64,000 nucleotides of DNA from Helopsaltes ochotensis. Its lineage: Eukaryota > Chordata > Aves > Passeriformes > Locustellidae. The stretch spans positions 509,665 to 573,664 of the forward strand of contig VXBM01000195.1 in the NCBI GenBank assembly GCA_013400155.1. The letters are read 5' to 3'. Position numbers and translations under genes: made by a program. Under the pieces are notes generated by a model. The model worked only from the letters and a program-made list of their open reading frames with translations, was not told the DNA's origin and did no database searches. This document shows, piece by piece, positions 22,956-35,152 of this stretch; position 1 is the first letter of the stretch, and the number at the start of each line of letters is the position of its first letter.

Positions 22956-25900
22956 GGCTGGCGCCAAGACCAAATGAAAATGGTTATCATATCTGACACT
23001 TCCTTCTAGTATTTTACTAGCGTTCATTCTTACGGTTTAAGTTACCCTCAGCCTTCAGTGTTAGGTGTATGAGGAGCTGAATAATTTTCTTTTTGTTTTA
23101 GTATGTATCAGAGGATTAAGATTCCATGAGCTGACCTGCTCAATATCTTTTGGGGTGTGTTAAAATTTTTAGTACCTCTGACATCTTAGAACAAGGAATT
23201 CCATAAATTATTTGAGGAACCACGTGTCTTACTTTGAACCCCTTAGCTTCACTTGGCACACATCACTTATCAGGACTTGATTTTATTTTTATGGCCAGCC
23301 ATCCAGAATCCCTGGGCAAGTGCTTTGAACTGGGAAATGCTGGAAAACCAGAATCAACCCACTTGTCTTTGCAGTGCTCCATTATTTGTGGTTGGCCCTT
23401 AAGTGCTCATGGCTGCTCTGGAAGCTGCCAGTGCACTTCCTTGGATTTTCCTCTATCCTGTTACCTTGAGCCTGTGCTGGTTACAGTGGGCTCTGTCCTG
23501 AGTCAGGCTCTGCTGTTAGATCCCCCTTCACCATGCAGCCATACCTTCAGGTCATGATAAATATGCCTGTGAAGATCCCAGGACGTCTTCTCTGTTCTTA
23601 ATGTGATGAAAAGACATGGTGAGGTGGGCATATCTTACTGTTCTATGTACCTGAAAGAGGTTATTAGCTGTTGCTCCTCTTGGCTGCTTAAGTGACATGT
23701 TAATTTAAATCTCCCTGCTTGTTTGAAAAGGGTAGAACAAAAATAGGTTTGAGAGAAGGCTTGAAACATATCTTGCAATTTGTGTCATGCCTCTGGGTTT
23801 CATTCTGGGGAGCGGAAGAAAACATCATCTCATGTCTGGTTTGCCTTCTGATATCAGGAGTTCTGTTTCTGAAGGATAGGGTGAAAGGTAGGTCTGCAGG
23901 TACCCACAGCTGAAGAGGAATCTGTCTTGAGTACATGGCAAAGAAATACCACTTCTGCCTCCTGTGCTGAGTGCACTCTCAAAAGGTTGGTGGGTGATGA
24001 GGGGCTGTAGAAGCACGTCACTGACACAAGTCATACATCCAACAGCTGGTTATAAGCACATCTGTCATTCCAAAGTGTATTTGGGTGATTTAAGCAGCCT
24101 TGCTGATGAGGGACTGTACCCACCAATAACCCAACTGTGCCATTGCCTACAGGATATGAATCCACCCTCTTTATAAACACATTACTTCCTGCTAGGATTA
24201 CGTTTCTTTTTTTTCTCAGTTTAACCATTTCTGGCTGCAACGCTAATGAATGGAGATCATCCTTCTAAAACTACTGACAAACTAAAAGACCACAGATGAC
24301 AGACATGAAGGGGTGAAATACAGTAAGAGAAAAGAGACAAGGAGAATCTGTATAATCTTCTAGATTGTTAAGGCTCTGTGTGCACTGAGCTTTGGATGGC
24401 AAGTGAACTCCTGCTTCTGTACATGGGAAATGAAATTTTGGATTGGACTGGGCCTGACTTTAATTATGCTGTTATCCTCTCAGCAGATATTTTCCACAGT
24501 TTTAGTTGAGAACTTTTTATTTACTTTTTGTTGTTCTTTTAATAGAAGAGAAAGAAAATGGAGGAGGAAAGATTATATGTCACCGAGCAATTAACTGAGT
24601 ATATTGGATTTATTTCTCTTCCTCCCATAGATATCTCTCAGATCAAAAAGAGGATTAAGCTGTGAGAGTTAGGAGATGTTTTTTACCACTGGAGTAAGAT
24701 AAGCTTACATTTCAAATAAATAAAAATGTCAGAATAGTGTGCACAGTATCCGTGAGCTGTAGACAGCTGTGGGAGGACTAATCTTCTCCTGTTTGTGTAA
24801 ATATGATGCTCTGGAAAGATGTGCATGAGCGACACTTTCCCTCAGGACCTTGAGAGGCTGTCAAGCCATGAGTGCTGCCATTCACCTCTCTGCCTTCTTA
24901 GTGCTCTGTATTTGGTCAGAAATGAGTCATTTCCTGGAACTTTGTATAAAAATAACAGTAATTAATTCCCTTTTCAGCCAGAAATTAGGAAGATGTAGAG
25001 TTTGCTTAGTGTGAGAGTATTTTAATTCATAATGTGTTGCTGTCTTAGTTCTGGAAGCTATTGATGATAATGTTGACACTCCAACATTTTGCCTGAACTC
25101 TGAACTCCCCAGTTCAGGAGGAATTATCACTTCCAACCTGCCCTTCACTGCTTCTAGTTTCTGCATTAAGAAAGCTTCAGCACACATGCCATAAAGAAAT
25201 CTCAAGGATGCTAAAAAATACTTATGTTGCATGTAGATCTAGATTTAATTTTCCATATGTAAAGTAGGGGTTGTTTATAGTTGCTATTTTTTTCGTTCTT
25301 GGAAAGCTTAAACCAGATCTGTTTCTGGCTCAGTTTCTAGCTTTTTACATGTCCTTTCTATTTAACCTTGAACTGCTGTTTTAACCCCACCATCAGTTTA
25401 CTTATCCATTCCTACCACCACCACCACTGCACATCATTCTGCAACTCTGTCCTTTCAAGAAGGGAATTTGGGTTGTAATCCAGAGAAGAGTCAGAGTTGA
25501 CCCCAGCCCTGTTGGTGTAAATACTACAGGTGTTCTGAAGGCTCCCATGTTGATGTTTCTGATGCAGTTTCCTGGCTCTTTGCCCTCTCTGCAGATGAAA
25601 ACTATAACCACCCAGAACTGTTGATGTGTTTGTGGGGATTTTCTTCTCTGAACTAGAGAGTTTTTGCAACAGGAGACTTGAAAGTTTGTCTTTATTTGCT
25701 TACTTCCTTTCAGGGAAATTTCTAGGTTATGTCTGTTACTGTATTCATTATTCTCCTGGACCTTTTATGCAGGTTCTTTACTTCTGTTTTGCAGATTGAC
25801 TGTTTTCAACTCACATTTATCTTCTACCTGCTAAGCCACACTAATAAGGTCATAATGTCTGGCTTAGTGACACAGTGCGCTCTGCAACGGCAGATTAAGG

Positions 25901-28900
25901 TGTTTTAGCTGAAGTAGGTAGGACAAGCAAATCCATATGAGAGGAACTGAAAACGTGAGGGGAAGGAAAGTCTCATTAAGCACATTTTAGACAGCAGTTT
26001 TGTGGGAAAAAAAAAACCTTTAAAAGGACTATTTGGAAGGCTTTTATCTATAAATACGGTGTCCCAGTTGCTCAGTGTAAGTCACTTTTCTTAAATGACT
26101 ATCAGAGCTTGATAAATGCTGCTACATTATCTCCCATGGGCCTTTAGTGACATTGTAACAATGACATTTCCTTGTGTCTTTGGGATTAATCCTTTTTTCA
26201 TTTTCTCCCCTGGAAACGTAGGAATCTCTGGCTGGTCTATGGAGGGTGTCTGGGGAGGGAAGAATGGGTTTGCACACTCAGCTATCCATGTAGGAAGCAG
26301 TATCTTTTTATGGTTTGATCACAGTGGGAGATCTGCTTGCACTGCAAGTGGGCTTAGAACATGGATTTTTATGCCCAGTTTGTGGAGCTCAGTGCCTTTT
26401 CCTGTGTGTGGGGACACTCTGTTCAGCCATCAGGACCCCCAGGGACTTAACAGTTTCTATAGTGATCAATTTTTGTACCTAAGAGGGCTTATTTTACCCT
26501 GGTGACTAACAGTAATAAAAACTGTAGCACAGTCAACTCTTGTACTTGGCTGCCAAAGTTTCCTTGAATGTTCTTTTCATTATCAAAACCAGCTCCAATA
26601 AAGATGAAGAGCAACTACCAACCAATCAAAAAAAAAAGTGCACCCAAACCCCTCCCAAGTGACCTACCTAGGAAACAACCCACAGCAAATGCTCAATTTA
26701 GCAGGGAACTTAAGTTTTATTGAATTTTTCTAGTTTTATATTCCCTAAAGAATAAGGGTTAGTAAAATCATTGCATTTTGTGGCATATCATGTGTGTTAC
26801 TTACATCAATCTCATGTAAGTTCTGCCTTATCTTGAAGAGTCATACTCTTGTGTTATGAAGGATCAGATTCTGTTGAGGATTTAGTGATGTGATTCTCAC
26901 TCCCTGGTCTGTGAGGATAAAATATTCAGCACTAATGATGATGTAAATTTATTAAGGCTATTAAAAATGTGTTCTCTGTTGCAGCCAGTCATGAAATGTA
27001 GGAGTGTTATCAAGTAAATCAGAAAGAATCCAAATCCATTTTCTGCATGAAAGAAACATGTAAATCAAGATAATGAATATTAATACTGACATATATTAGC
27101 AATATACTGTAAATAACAAATGCACCACATTCATGCCACTTTAAAGACATACAGTGTTTCAATGTACTTTGTCACTCTTACTCTGCAAATTAGATGATGA
27201 ACTTCCATATCTGCTTCCTAGGCTGTACCTGTTTGCTCAAATGATGTTGGTAAAACATAACAGAAATGCCTCTGGTTCTGGTCCACAGGGTTTGTTCGTC
27301 TGCTGTGCTGTGCAATAACTGCAGACAAGCTAGACTGGAGCTGATGTCTAGGGGGAAAGACAAACCACACAGTAATTACCAGTTCATAAACTGAAAGTAA
27401 AACACCCTTTGTGTTCTGGTGTTTCCGTTTCTGTCATATCTATGCAGTCATTTTGCAGAGCTGGGTAAAATCATACTCATCTCTTCAGAGGGATATATCC
27501 ACTGCTAATCACCAAAAGGAAAGAGTATATTTGGGGCTGAGCTTGGTTAACGGGGAGGTACTTCAGTTGAAAGCATTATATAAGTTTGAGATCTGAACTC
27601 TAAGATTTTCTGATCCAGGTCCCAAATATTTTTGCATCTGCGCCTCAGGAGCTATCCAGGCAAACCGTCAAGGCTTATTGTTACTGCAGAAAGAGCCAGG
27701 CGTGTGTCATTAGGTCTTTCTTGGAAGACTTAGTGAAGCACCTGGAAAAGATGTGCTGTAAAAATGTATATTTAAATATATGTCAGTGGTATGTTTGTTG
27801 TGCAGCATAAACTGACTGCCATTTCACTGAAACATAGTGGCTTGCTCGGAACTGTTGTGTCATTTTTCTAATTTCTCTAACCTACCAAATAATAACTGGT
27901 CAAAATGAAAAAGGACAAATAAAGCTCATAATTAATCAACTCATGCCTTCAATAATGATACCAAAGCTGTCTTTTGAGTGTGATCCTGCCAGTGGTTCCT
28001 ATGCCAGTGGCTGCTGTGCTTTGTGGGGTGGGGTGAGCATGTAGAGTAGGACACCAAGGTGTAAGCTGCTCAGTAGGAAGGCACAGAGTCCTTTAGGGAG
28101 GCTGAAGCAGATCTGTGTGTGGACAGAATTGTTGGTGAATATTGTGCAGGTCACTGGACCAGTTAGGGCAAGGAAGGGTCATTTTGCACTTGTCATTAGG
28201 ATGTACCATTGAGGGCCTCTGTACTCAGCACTGTGAAAGTTTGTGCTCGTGTGACAGGGACAACCTGAGGGGGACTTGATTCCTGGTGAGCAAGGAATTA
28301 ATTTGCAGCTCGAGGTCCCCTTACATTGGAGGAGGCATGGGGGAATTTGGGAACTTTTCTCTCCTGGCTGGCAGCTTCCCTCTGCTATTGTGCCAAGTCA
28401 TTTCACTGGTCAGATGCATTAAGTGGCAGAGGAAGATGTATCCTCCTGATTATGAACATCATTTGTAATGTGCTCTAAACTGATACTGTGCTTTGCCGGT
28501 GGGAGGTAAAAAACCATCCTTTCCTTTCACCCATTATTTCCCCCTATCCCCCAAATGAGTTTCTGCTGCAAGGAATGTGTCCCTAGCATGCATTGTAGTG
28601 TGTGCGGTGTAGTTGGGTGTGAAGATAAAATCTCTTTTCAATGATCCTGCAATCGAGATAGGTGGGAGTATCTATGAGAGATACTGAGTTGAAAAGGAAT
28701 AGAAATTCGGAAACCTCACATGTATTGTGCATTAAGTGACTTCATGAGGAGATAGAGACTGATATCTGATCTTTCTCCAAGGCAAAGAAAGAGCATTGTT
28801 CATTCTATTAATGTACTTTTACTGCTGTATTTTGTGGCTATGTACATATCTGTAGGTGTTCCCATTAATTTTCTTCTGGTTTTCCTCCAAGCCTGAGCTG

Positions 28901-29280
28901 CTGGAGTTGGGTGGTTGCTCAGAATCTCAGCTTTTCTGTGGTAGGAGAAAGCCCCACTTCCTGGTTTTCACATAGTGAAGAGAGAATTGAATGGCTTCAA
29001 TTGCTGTACAGATTGGAAAACCTAAACATAGTTTCTTCCCACTTGCTTCCTGAGAGCCTTTTTCGTAATTGCTGGAGGATCCTTAGCTGTGAAGACAAAT
29101 CAGGATAGGATGGGAGTGGGATAAAAATGCAGTGGGTTCCTCAATGAACTGAGTATGTAGATGCCTCTTTGCCATACCAAAGGCTGAGGTTCAGCTCTGG
29201 TCAGGGCAAGCAGAACCTTGAGACTGGCTTTCCTGAAAACCAGCTGGCCATTGGCTTATGTGATTACACTGTCCAGCATT

Positions 29281-29324
29281 AAAAACAACAACAACAACAA
29301 CAAAACAAACAAACAAACAAAAAC
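29281..29324 (+). repeat. CAA/CAAA simple repeat
   Basis: Uninterrupted ACA trinucleotide units pass into AAAC tetranucleotide units, followed by an AACCC-like run. This is an ordinary low-complexity tract. Confidence 0.95.
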
Positions 29325-30407
29325 ATCCCCAAACCCAAACAGTTCTTTTACTGAACTTTTGTTAGTGTTTACTTTTGATAAAATTAGAGGATTTTTTCTC
29401 CTTCATAGTTATAATGCTACAAAGATGCTTTCTCTTCTATGGCACAACAGGAAAAAAAGGGTTCCCCTCAGAGTTAACAGGGAACTGTGTATTTCCCATG
29501 TATTAGGGAGAAACAAAGCTGGGTGGAAAGGACACAGAGACGGAAGAGATGGCAGGTTCCTTGTCACTTATTAATAGCTGTCAGTCTTCCCCAGCAGGCC
29601 CTGACTGCCTGTCATGAGCTGCTGAGAGATTTTTGTTAAGATGTTGGTTTTATAATCTGCACAGCACTCAGCTGCCAGTCTGATGGGCCCTGTGACCTCT
29701 GGGGAAAAAAGGATGCAGTCAAAATCAGGCCAGCATTGTCTTTCTATATTTGAATAGCCTGAAAAGGAGATAGCAGGCCAGAAAAACTGTCTGTTTAATG
29801 ACCCTTCTGTAATACAGCAAGATAAAAGGAATTTTTAGGCAGCTCCCATTTGGCTTTACCAACAAGTCACTGTTTTCTTACTGATAGTTCGAGTGTTCGC
29901 TTTGTCAGCTCCAAAGGATCAGTTTAGGAGGCTGAAAACCACACATTTTTAGTCTCCTTTATTTCTCCAGTATTTAGAGCTGTGGAATGAGGAGGACAGC
30001 TCTGAGTCCTGGCCTTCCTACTACATCCAGCTTTAGGCAAGCTTCTTCACCACTGCATGTGGGACTGTGTTACCTCCCATCTACAGTACATGAGCTGAGG
30101 GTTTGGGGTTAAACTGGTTAATAAAATCCAGTCTTGGAAGAGGAGGGTGGAGAAGTCCACATAAACCTACAGTCTCTATCCATGGCTGAAACCTAACAGA
30201 GATTTGATCTGTGCTTCACCAAGCTAGATGCCTGCTATATTCTCTTCCACTACCTAACAGAACCATGAGAAACTCTTGCATGTCTTTGCAGGCAGGGTGG
30301 ATTGTCATCTTCGGGTCAATGTGTGATGTTGTTAGTTTGGATTTTGCCTGAACAGAGGCTGGTGTCCCTCTGCAAAAGAAGAAGAAAGGAGAACCAAACC
30401 CATTCCT

Positions 30408-30433
30408 TTTAAACTCCTTTCAAGGAGTTTAAA
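30408..30433. other. Near-perfect 26-bp palindrome
   Basis: TTTAAACTCCTT and AAGGAGTTTAAA are exact inverted copies separated by two bases. This could form a cruciform or a tight RNA hairpin. No TE context recognised. Confidence 0.9.
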
Positions 30434-31518
30434 CACACAGAAGATGCTTTATGACCATGGACTGTGTGTCATTGCTGGGAAAAGCACTAGAGGTAGCAGC
30501 AACATGAAATTTTTCTTTTTTTTATGAAGAGAGAAAAAAGTTTTTTTCCCCAATTGTGTTTGTAACTTTTCAACTCCTCTGTTCTTGTGTTTTCTGTGAG
30601 GTGAGGGAGGCAGAACTAGAGCCCTTCTTTTCTTCCTTACTCCATGGTAGGGGGGCTAAGTGACAGCATTGCCATTCTGTGTAGTAGGTATGAATGTGAA
30701 GTTTTTGCACAGTTCCTCCTCAAAATGAGGTTCCCTTGCTAGAGTTGTCAAGAGGGAGTCTGATTTTTTTCCTAGCCTGCCTCCAGCAGCGCCCAATAAA
30801 TGACAGCTATTGCCAATGTTAAACTTTCAATAAGAAACCTACTACCTGTGAGAAAACTTTTCTTTATTGCGCTGCTGCAGCAATCAGCTTGTGCCCCAAA
30901 ACATGAGCTTTGATGGCTTGCCATGTGGCATTATTATCTAGTTAAAAATTTAAGTTATCTCACTTATAGACTGTTGGCCCTTTCCAGTGAGCACATCTGT
31001 GGCTTGCAGGGACTCTGACCTCCTTTGGCTGTGAGCAGTGTGCACTGACTACAGGCATTGTGGAAATATAATTTCTCCTCGCTTCCCTGCCAATGCTCGA
31101 GTGACGATGTGCTCTCTTGTTATGAGGCAGCATAAAATTTAGAGGCTAGTCACGGTGAAGGTAGTAAGAAAGAAACTCAGAGACCTCAGTAAATTTTCCT
31201 TCTAAGTGTTCCCTTTTCAAAGGTAAATGGTCTTATTCTTTGTAATCTCTCCCTGTGTGTTAACAGCTTTCACAATGCTAACTCTTTTGTAAGAAAAGCA
31301 CATTACAATCCCAGTTGACTTTATCTCTGGTAAAGAAGCCAAAGAAGGAAGAAGCCAATATGCTTTTTTTTTTTTCCTTTACAGTCCACCAGCTACTCAG
31401 CTCACATGTATTGTAAATTCAAGATGTGGATGTTACTCAAAGAAGCAACTGTGATGTCACAAACATTTTAATAACCTGTGATTTATTTCCCTAAGTGCTT
31501 TATTAAGATGATGCATAA

Positions 31519-31541
31519 CAGCATTTGGAAGCCAAATGCTG
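31519..31541. other. 10-bp stem, 3-nt loop hairpin
   Basis: CAGCATTTGG and CCAAATGCTG are exact inverted copies around AAG. Too short for a microRNA precursor; no extended arm pairing is seen. Confidence 0.9.
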
Positions 31542-33638
31542 CCTTAAGAGAGACTTGGAGGAGTTATTTTCAATCTCCTGACTTTTCTTCCTCAACACAG
31601 TAATTTGTTTGATTGGAGCAAAAGGGCCCTGGATTCAGAACAGGGATTCTACTTTTTATTTAGTGTTTCTTTGTGCGTTAATCAGCCCAGTTTGTGATCT
31701 GAGTGAGCAGGAGTATGAATGAACTCACTGTGATATGAGAGAGCTGCACGATTCAGAGAACAGGATACTGGCTGAGGTTTGGAGATTTGCGTTCTGTCGC
31801 TGTATGGGTTTGTGGCTATTTGATAGTGAAATATTTGGTTAGGCAGAATCAAGAATCAGCAAATTCCTGAGAACCAGAAGTCACGTGCAAGGAATCCTCT
31901 CCTGGCAAGGTATTTCTAATGACATTCAGGAAGGTTAGCTGTAGGTGCAGTGATATAGGACCTCTTTGCCATTAGTCTGGTGATAAATCTGGTATAATTT
32001 CCAAGTTTTGAGACAGGAAAAGTAGTGAATCAAAATGAGACCTGAGGTAGTCACAGTGGGCAAATGGATGGCTTAGTAAGCTGAGATAACTTGAAAAAAT
32101 GTATTTTAGTTCAACAAAGAATAACAGTAGGGCAAGGGCTGAAGGTTGAACTTACAGGACTGTGTAGTATCTACTTACAGTATGGAGAACGGCTGGCCAG
32201 TGTGTAATAGGCAACAAACTGGACTTCATGTCCCATTGTGAAAAGACCAAAATGCATTGGTCTGATCAATGACTCTGTAAACTAAGGAGCCAGGAGCTGA
32301 ATTTTTGAAGAAATTAGAACTTTGAAATGTTTTAAGATACTGACTTGGCATGTAAAGGTTTTTAAGACAGCATACAAATTTCAGTAAAACTCTTCCCAAG
32401 ATGGGATTTCTGGGCAAAAAATTAAAGTGACTAACTGAAATGTCAATCTGAATTAAAGAACAGACATAAAATTAAACAGACCAGAAACATTCTTCTAAGG
32501 TCATGGATATAGCAAATGCATAAAATTGCAAATGAACCAAGTTTGTTGTCTGTTAGAATGACTGACTGGGGAGGTGTAACGAAGGGAAGAAGATATGAAT
32601 GGTGGAATGAGGTCGCCAAGTGATTACATAGGATAGGTAAAGGATGACAAATACCGATGAGAGATGGGTAAGGAAATCTGAGATTTGGAGCAAAGAAGAT
32701 TAGACATGGTTAAGGTGTGTGAGGATTCAGCCCTTCTGCTTGTAGAATCTGGTGTTAATTCACTGACCTGAGTCAAACAGCACCACTTTGCACAAGCTCC
32801 AGAAATTACTTCTGGCCAGTGATATAAAAGCAGCATCACTCTTCTTGTTAGGCTTTTCTCCTTACTCTTGATAATACTTTGATGGCTACTATTACCACTT
32901 AGCTTTTTAGCATCATTAAAATGCAAAATAAACACAAAAAGTGGGTGGAAATACAGTTAGTATAGCTGTAAAATCTATTCAATCTATGTCCCATTTGAAA
33001 ATAATGGTCAGTATTGTAATAAGTATAAAGTCATTCCTCAGGCTCTCTCTTATTGTAATTATAAAAACACTGGGCTTGGCAGTTGGCTTCTCCGACATTC
33101 AGTTGCTTTTTTTTGTTTCAGAAGAAACATGCTGAGTCAATTGGTTTAGAAAGAACATGTAATAAAGCTCTCAGAGTAAACAGGGCTTGTTAATTTGCAG
33201 AATTTCTGTTGAAATTGCATGAACAGAACATGTACAGAGATATAATAGCCTCATTTATATTTGTGGATTATCTTTAATGCACAGTAACTCCTGAAATGCT
33301 GATCAGTGCTCTACAAAAAAGGGAAAAAATGTGGTTTTCAGTTTTGTTTTGAAGAAAATTAAAGATCTAGAGTTATTATGCAGAGGAGCTGCATGTTGCA
33401 ATTTACCCTCCATAATCCAAGTGTGTCTCACTTAACTGAAGGAATGTGTGAGGCTATTTACTCCTGTTATAATAACTATCCCTCTAGCCTGTTTTATTAT
33501 AAATAATTCCATCAAGTCATTAAGAATTGATCATTAAACAGGGAAAATCCACTGCAGTTGTACCGAGGGCTGTTTTGAATTGAACCAAAGATCTATGTGA
33601 TCCAGTATGTTCTCTGTGAACCTGCAGCAGGTAAAGAT

Positions 33639-33662
33639 GACAAGGGTATAGACAAGGGTATA
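33639..33662 (+). repeat. Two perfect tandem copies of a 12-mer
   Basis: GACAAGGGTATA occurs twice in a row, followed by a degenerate AGAACAAGG unit. A small tandem duplication. Confidence 0.95.
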
Positions 33663-35140
33663 AGAACAAGGCCAAGGCATGTGTGTTACTTTTTCGATGT
33701 AGCCTTTCAGCTAATACTGACTTTTGCCTCCACCACTTTTTAAAAGAGCAGAAGTGTTGAGTGGAGGTATTTAGTAGCCCTTGGTGGGTGTATCTCTGAG
33801 GTTTATTTGTTGTTCTCAGAATGTATCCATCATTTGACCCAATACAATCTTCTAGGATCCGGGAAGATGGGCAGCTGAAAAGCACCAGGTGGGTGTTGGC
33901 CTCTGTCAGAGACCTGCATTAGTGCTTGAGAAGGAAGAGTTTTTCTGTGCCTTTAGCTATCCAGTTTCTTTTTCCCACACCTCCTTATATTTTTTAAATC
34001 TTAATGTGTGATGAAGGCAAACTCATCCAGCTCTTTTTTATCTTCTAAATGAGCTGTCCACTCAGCACGTTGGAGAGTGAAAGTGACAAAGCAGTAAATG
34101 ACACAAAATTTCACTTGTGTGTAGCCTTTAGGGCAAGGAGCTTCATATAGCAGCTGAAGAACAAGAGTGTTCTTAAGTTCTATTGAGTGCTCTTTAAGCA
34201 TTACTTTATCCTTTTAATGAATAAAGTAAAAAGGGAAACTTCAGAAAGCTCCATTCAGTAGTTAAGAAAAATTCTGGTCCCTCAGTAAACTTGTCCTGTT
34301 GTGCATTTTTATCATGCCGCTTACTAGAGAATGGAAGTATGGAGGACTAAAGTAGTGATGGTTTTGGATGATCTTCACCTCTGCATTGCTTGCAGGCTGG
34401 ACAGATTGTGTCACCTCAGAAATATTTTTCTCTTCAGAGAAGGGGCAACAACCTTGACTCTTAAGACCCAGTTTCTTGGAACATGATGAAAAACATCAGT
34501 TACTCCTATTTAATTTGTGGGCCTAAATCTACAGTGGGGCATTATTGGCTTCTTAGTTGACTTTTCAGAAAGAATTTGGTGGCTTCTCTGCCTTCTTCTG
34601 GTTGAACATGATGTAGAGAATTGAATCTACCTTCAAGGTAGAAAAAGCCACTCCAGAAGTACCTGTAGAAGTCTTGGTCAGGAAGGAAAAAGCAGAGGGA
34701 ATTACCATTCTAGTAAGCTGTGTCTTGTCTGTTCTGAGAATGAAATCTGAAAGGCAGCATTAGCTTCTGTAAGGTCTGGAAGTTCACCACTTCATGGGAT
34801 GAGTCAGCCTCTACTGGCAGCAAAATAGCTTTTCAGTGCTGGAAAGCTGGGGAAAAGGGGAATCGTGGTTATTTCAGCATTGTTCTCAGTGGCTGCGCTC
34901 AGTGGTAGTGCCTTGCATGGGGTCGTACCAACACTCACGCTGTCCATCTGCCCTTATGCAGAAATCCCCCCTCTCCCTGAAGATTGACCGCTGACACCTG
35001 TGTTGGTAACTTTGGGGCTCTATTCTTGATGGTGGGCTTTTTCTTGGTTTGGAAAACCCAAAGAGGCCGTAGCTCAGTTTGGCACATGGAGAAAGTACAC
35101 GGATTGCATGGTCTGAATCTGGCTGTGTAACTCCATTCAT

Positions 35141-35152
35141 TTTGGCGCCCAA
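35141..35152 (+). other. Retroviral primer-binding-site-like motif
   Basis: TTTGGCGCCCAA follows CCATTCA, as an LTR 3' CA plus a lysine-tRNA primer-binding site would (TGGCGCCCAA at 35143-35152). Downstream bases diverge from the usual continuation. The 270 bp upstream are moderately GC-rich and unlike the neighbours but show no clear TATA or AATAAA. It could be the edge of a decayed ERV or a chance match. Confidence 0.3.

Noticed and set aside
18456..23027. Matching minus-strand peptides in the two repeat copies as a gene family
   Set aside because: Most of the differences change amino acids and the frames start in unrelated flanks, so the similarity is that of a non-coding repeat.
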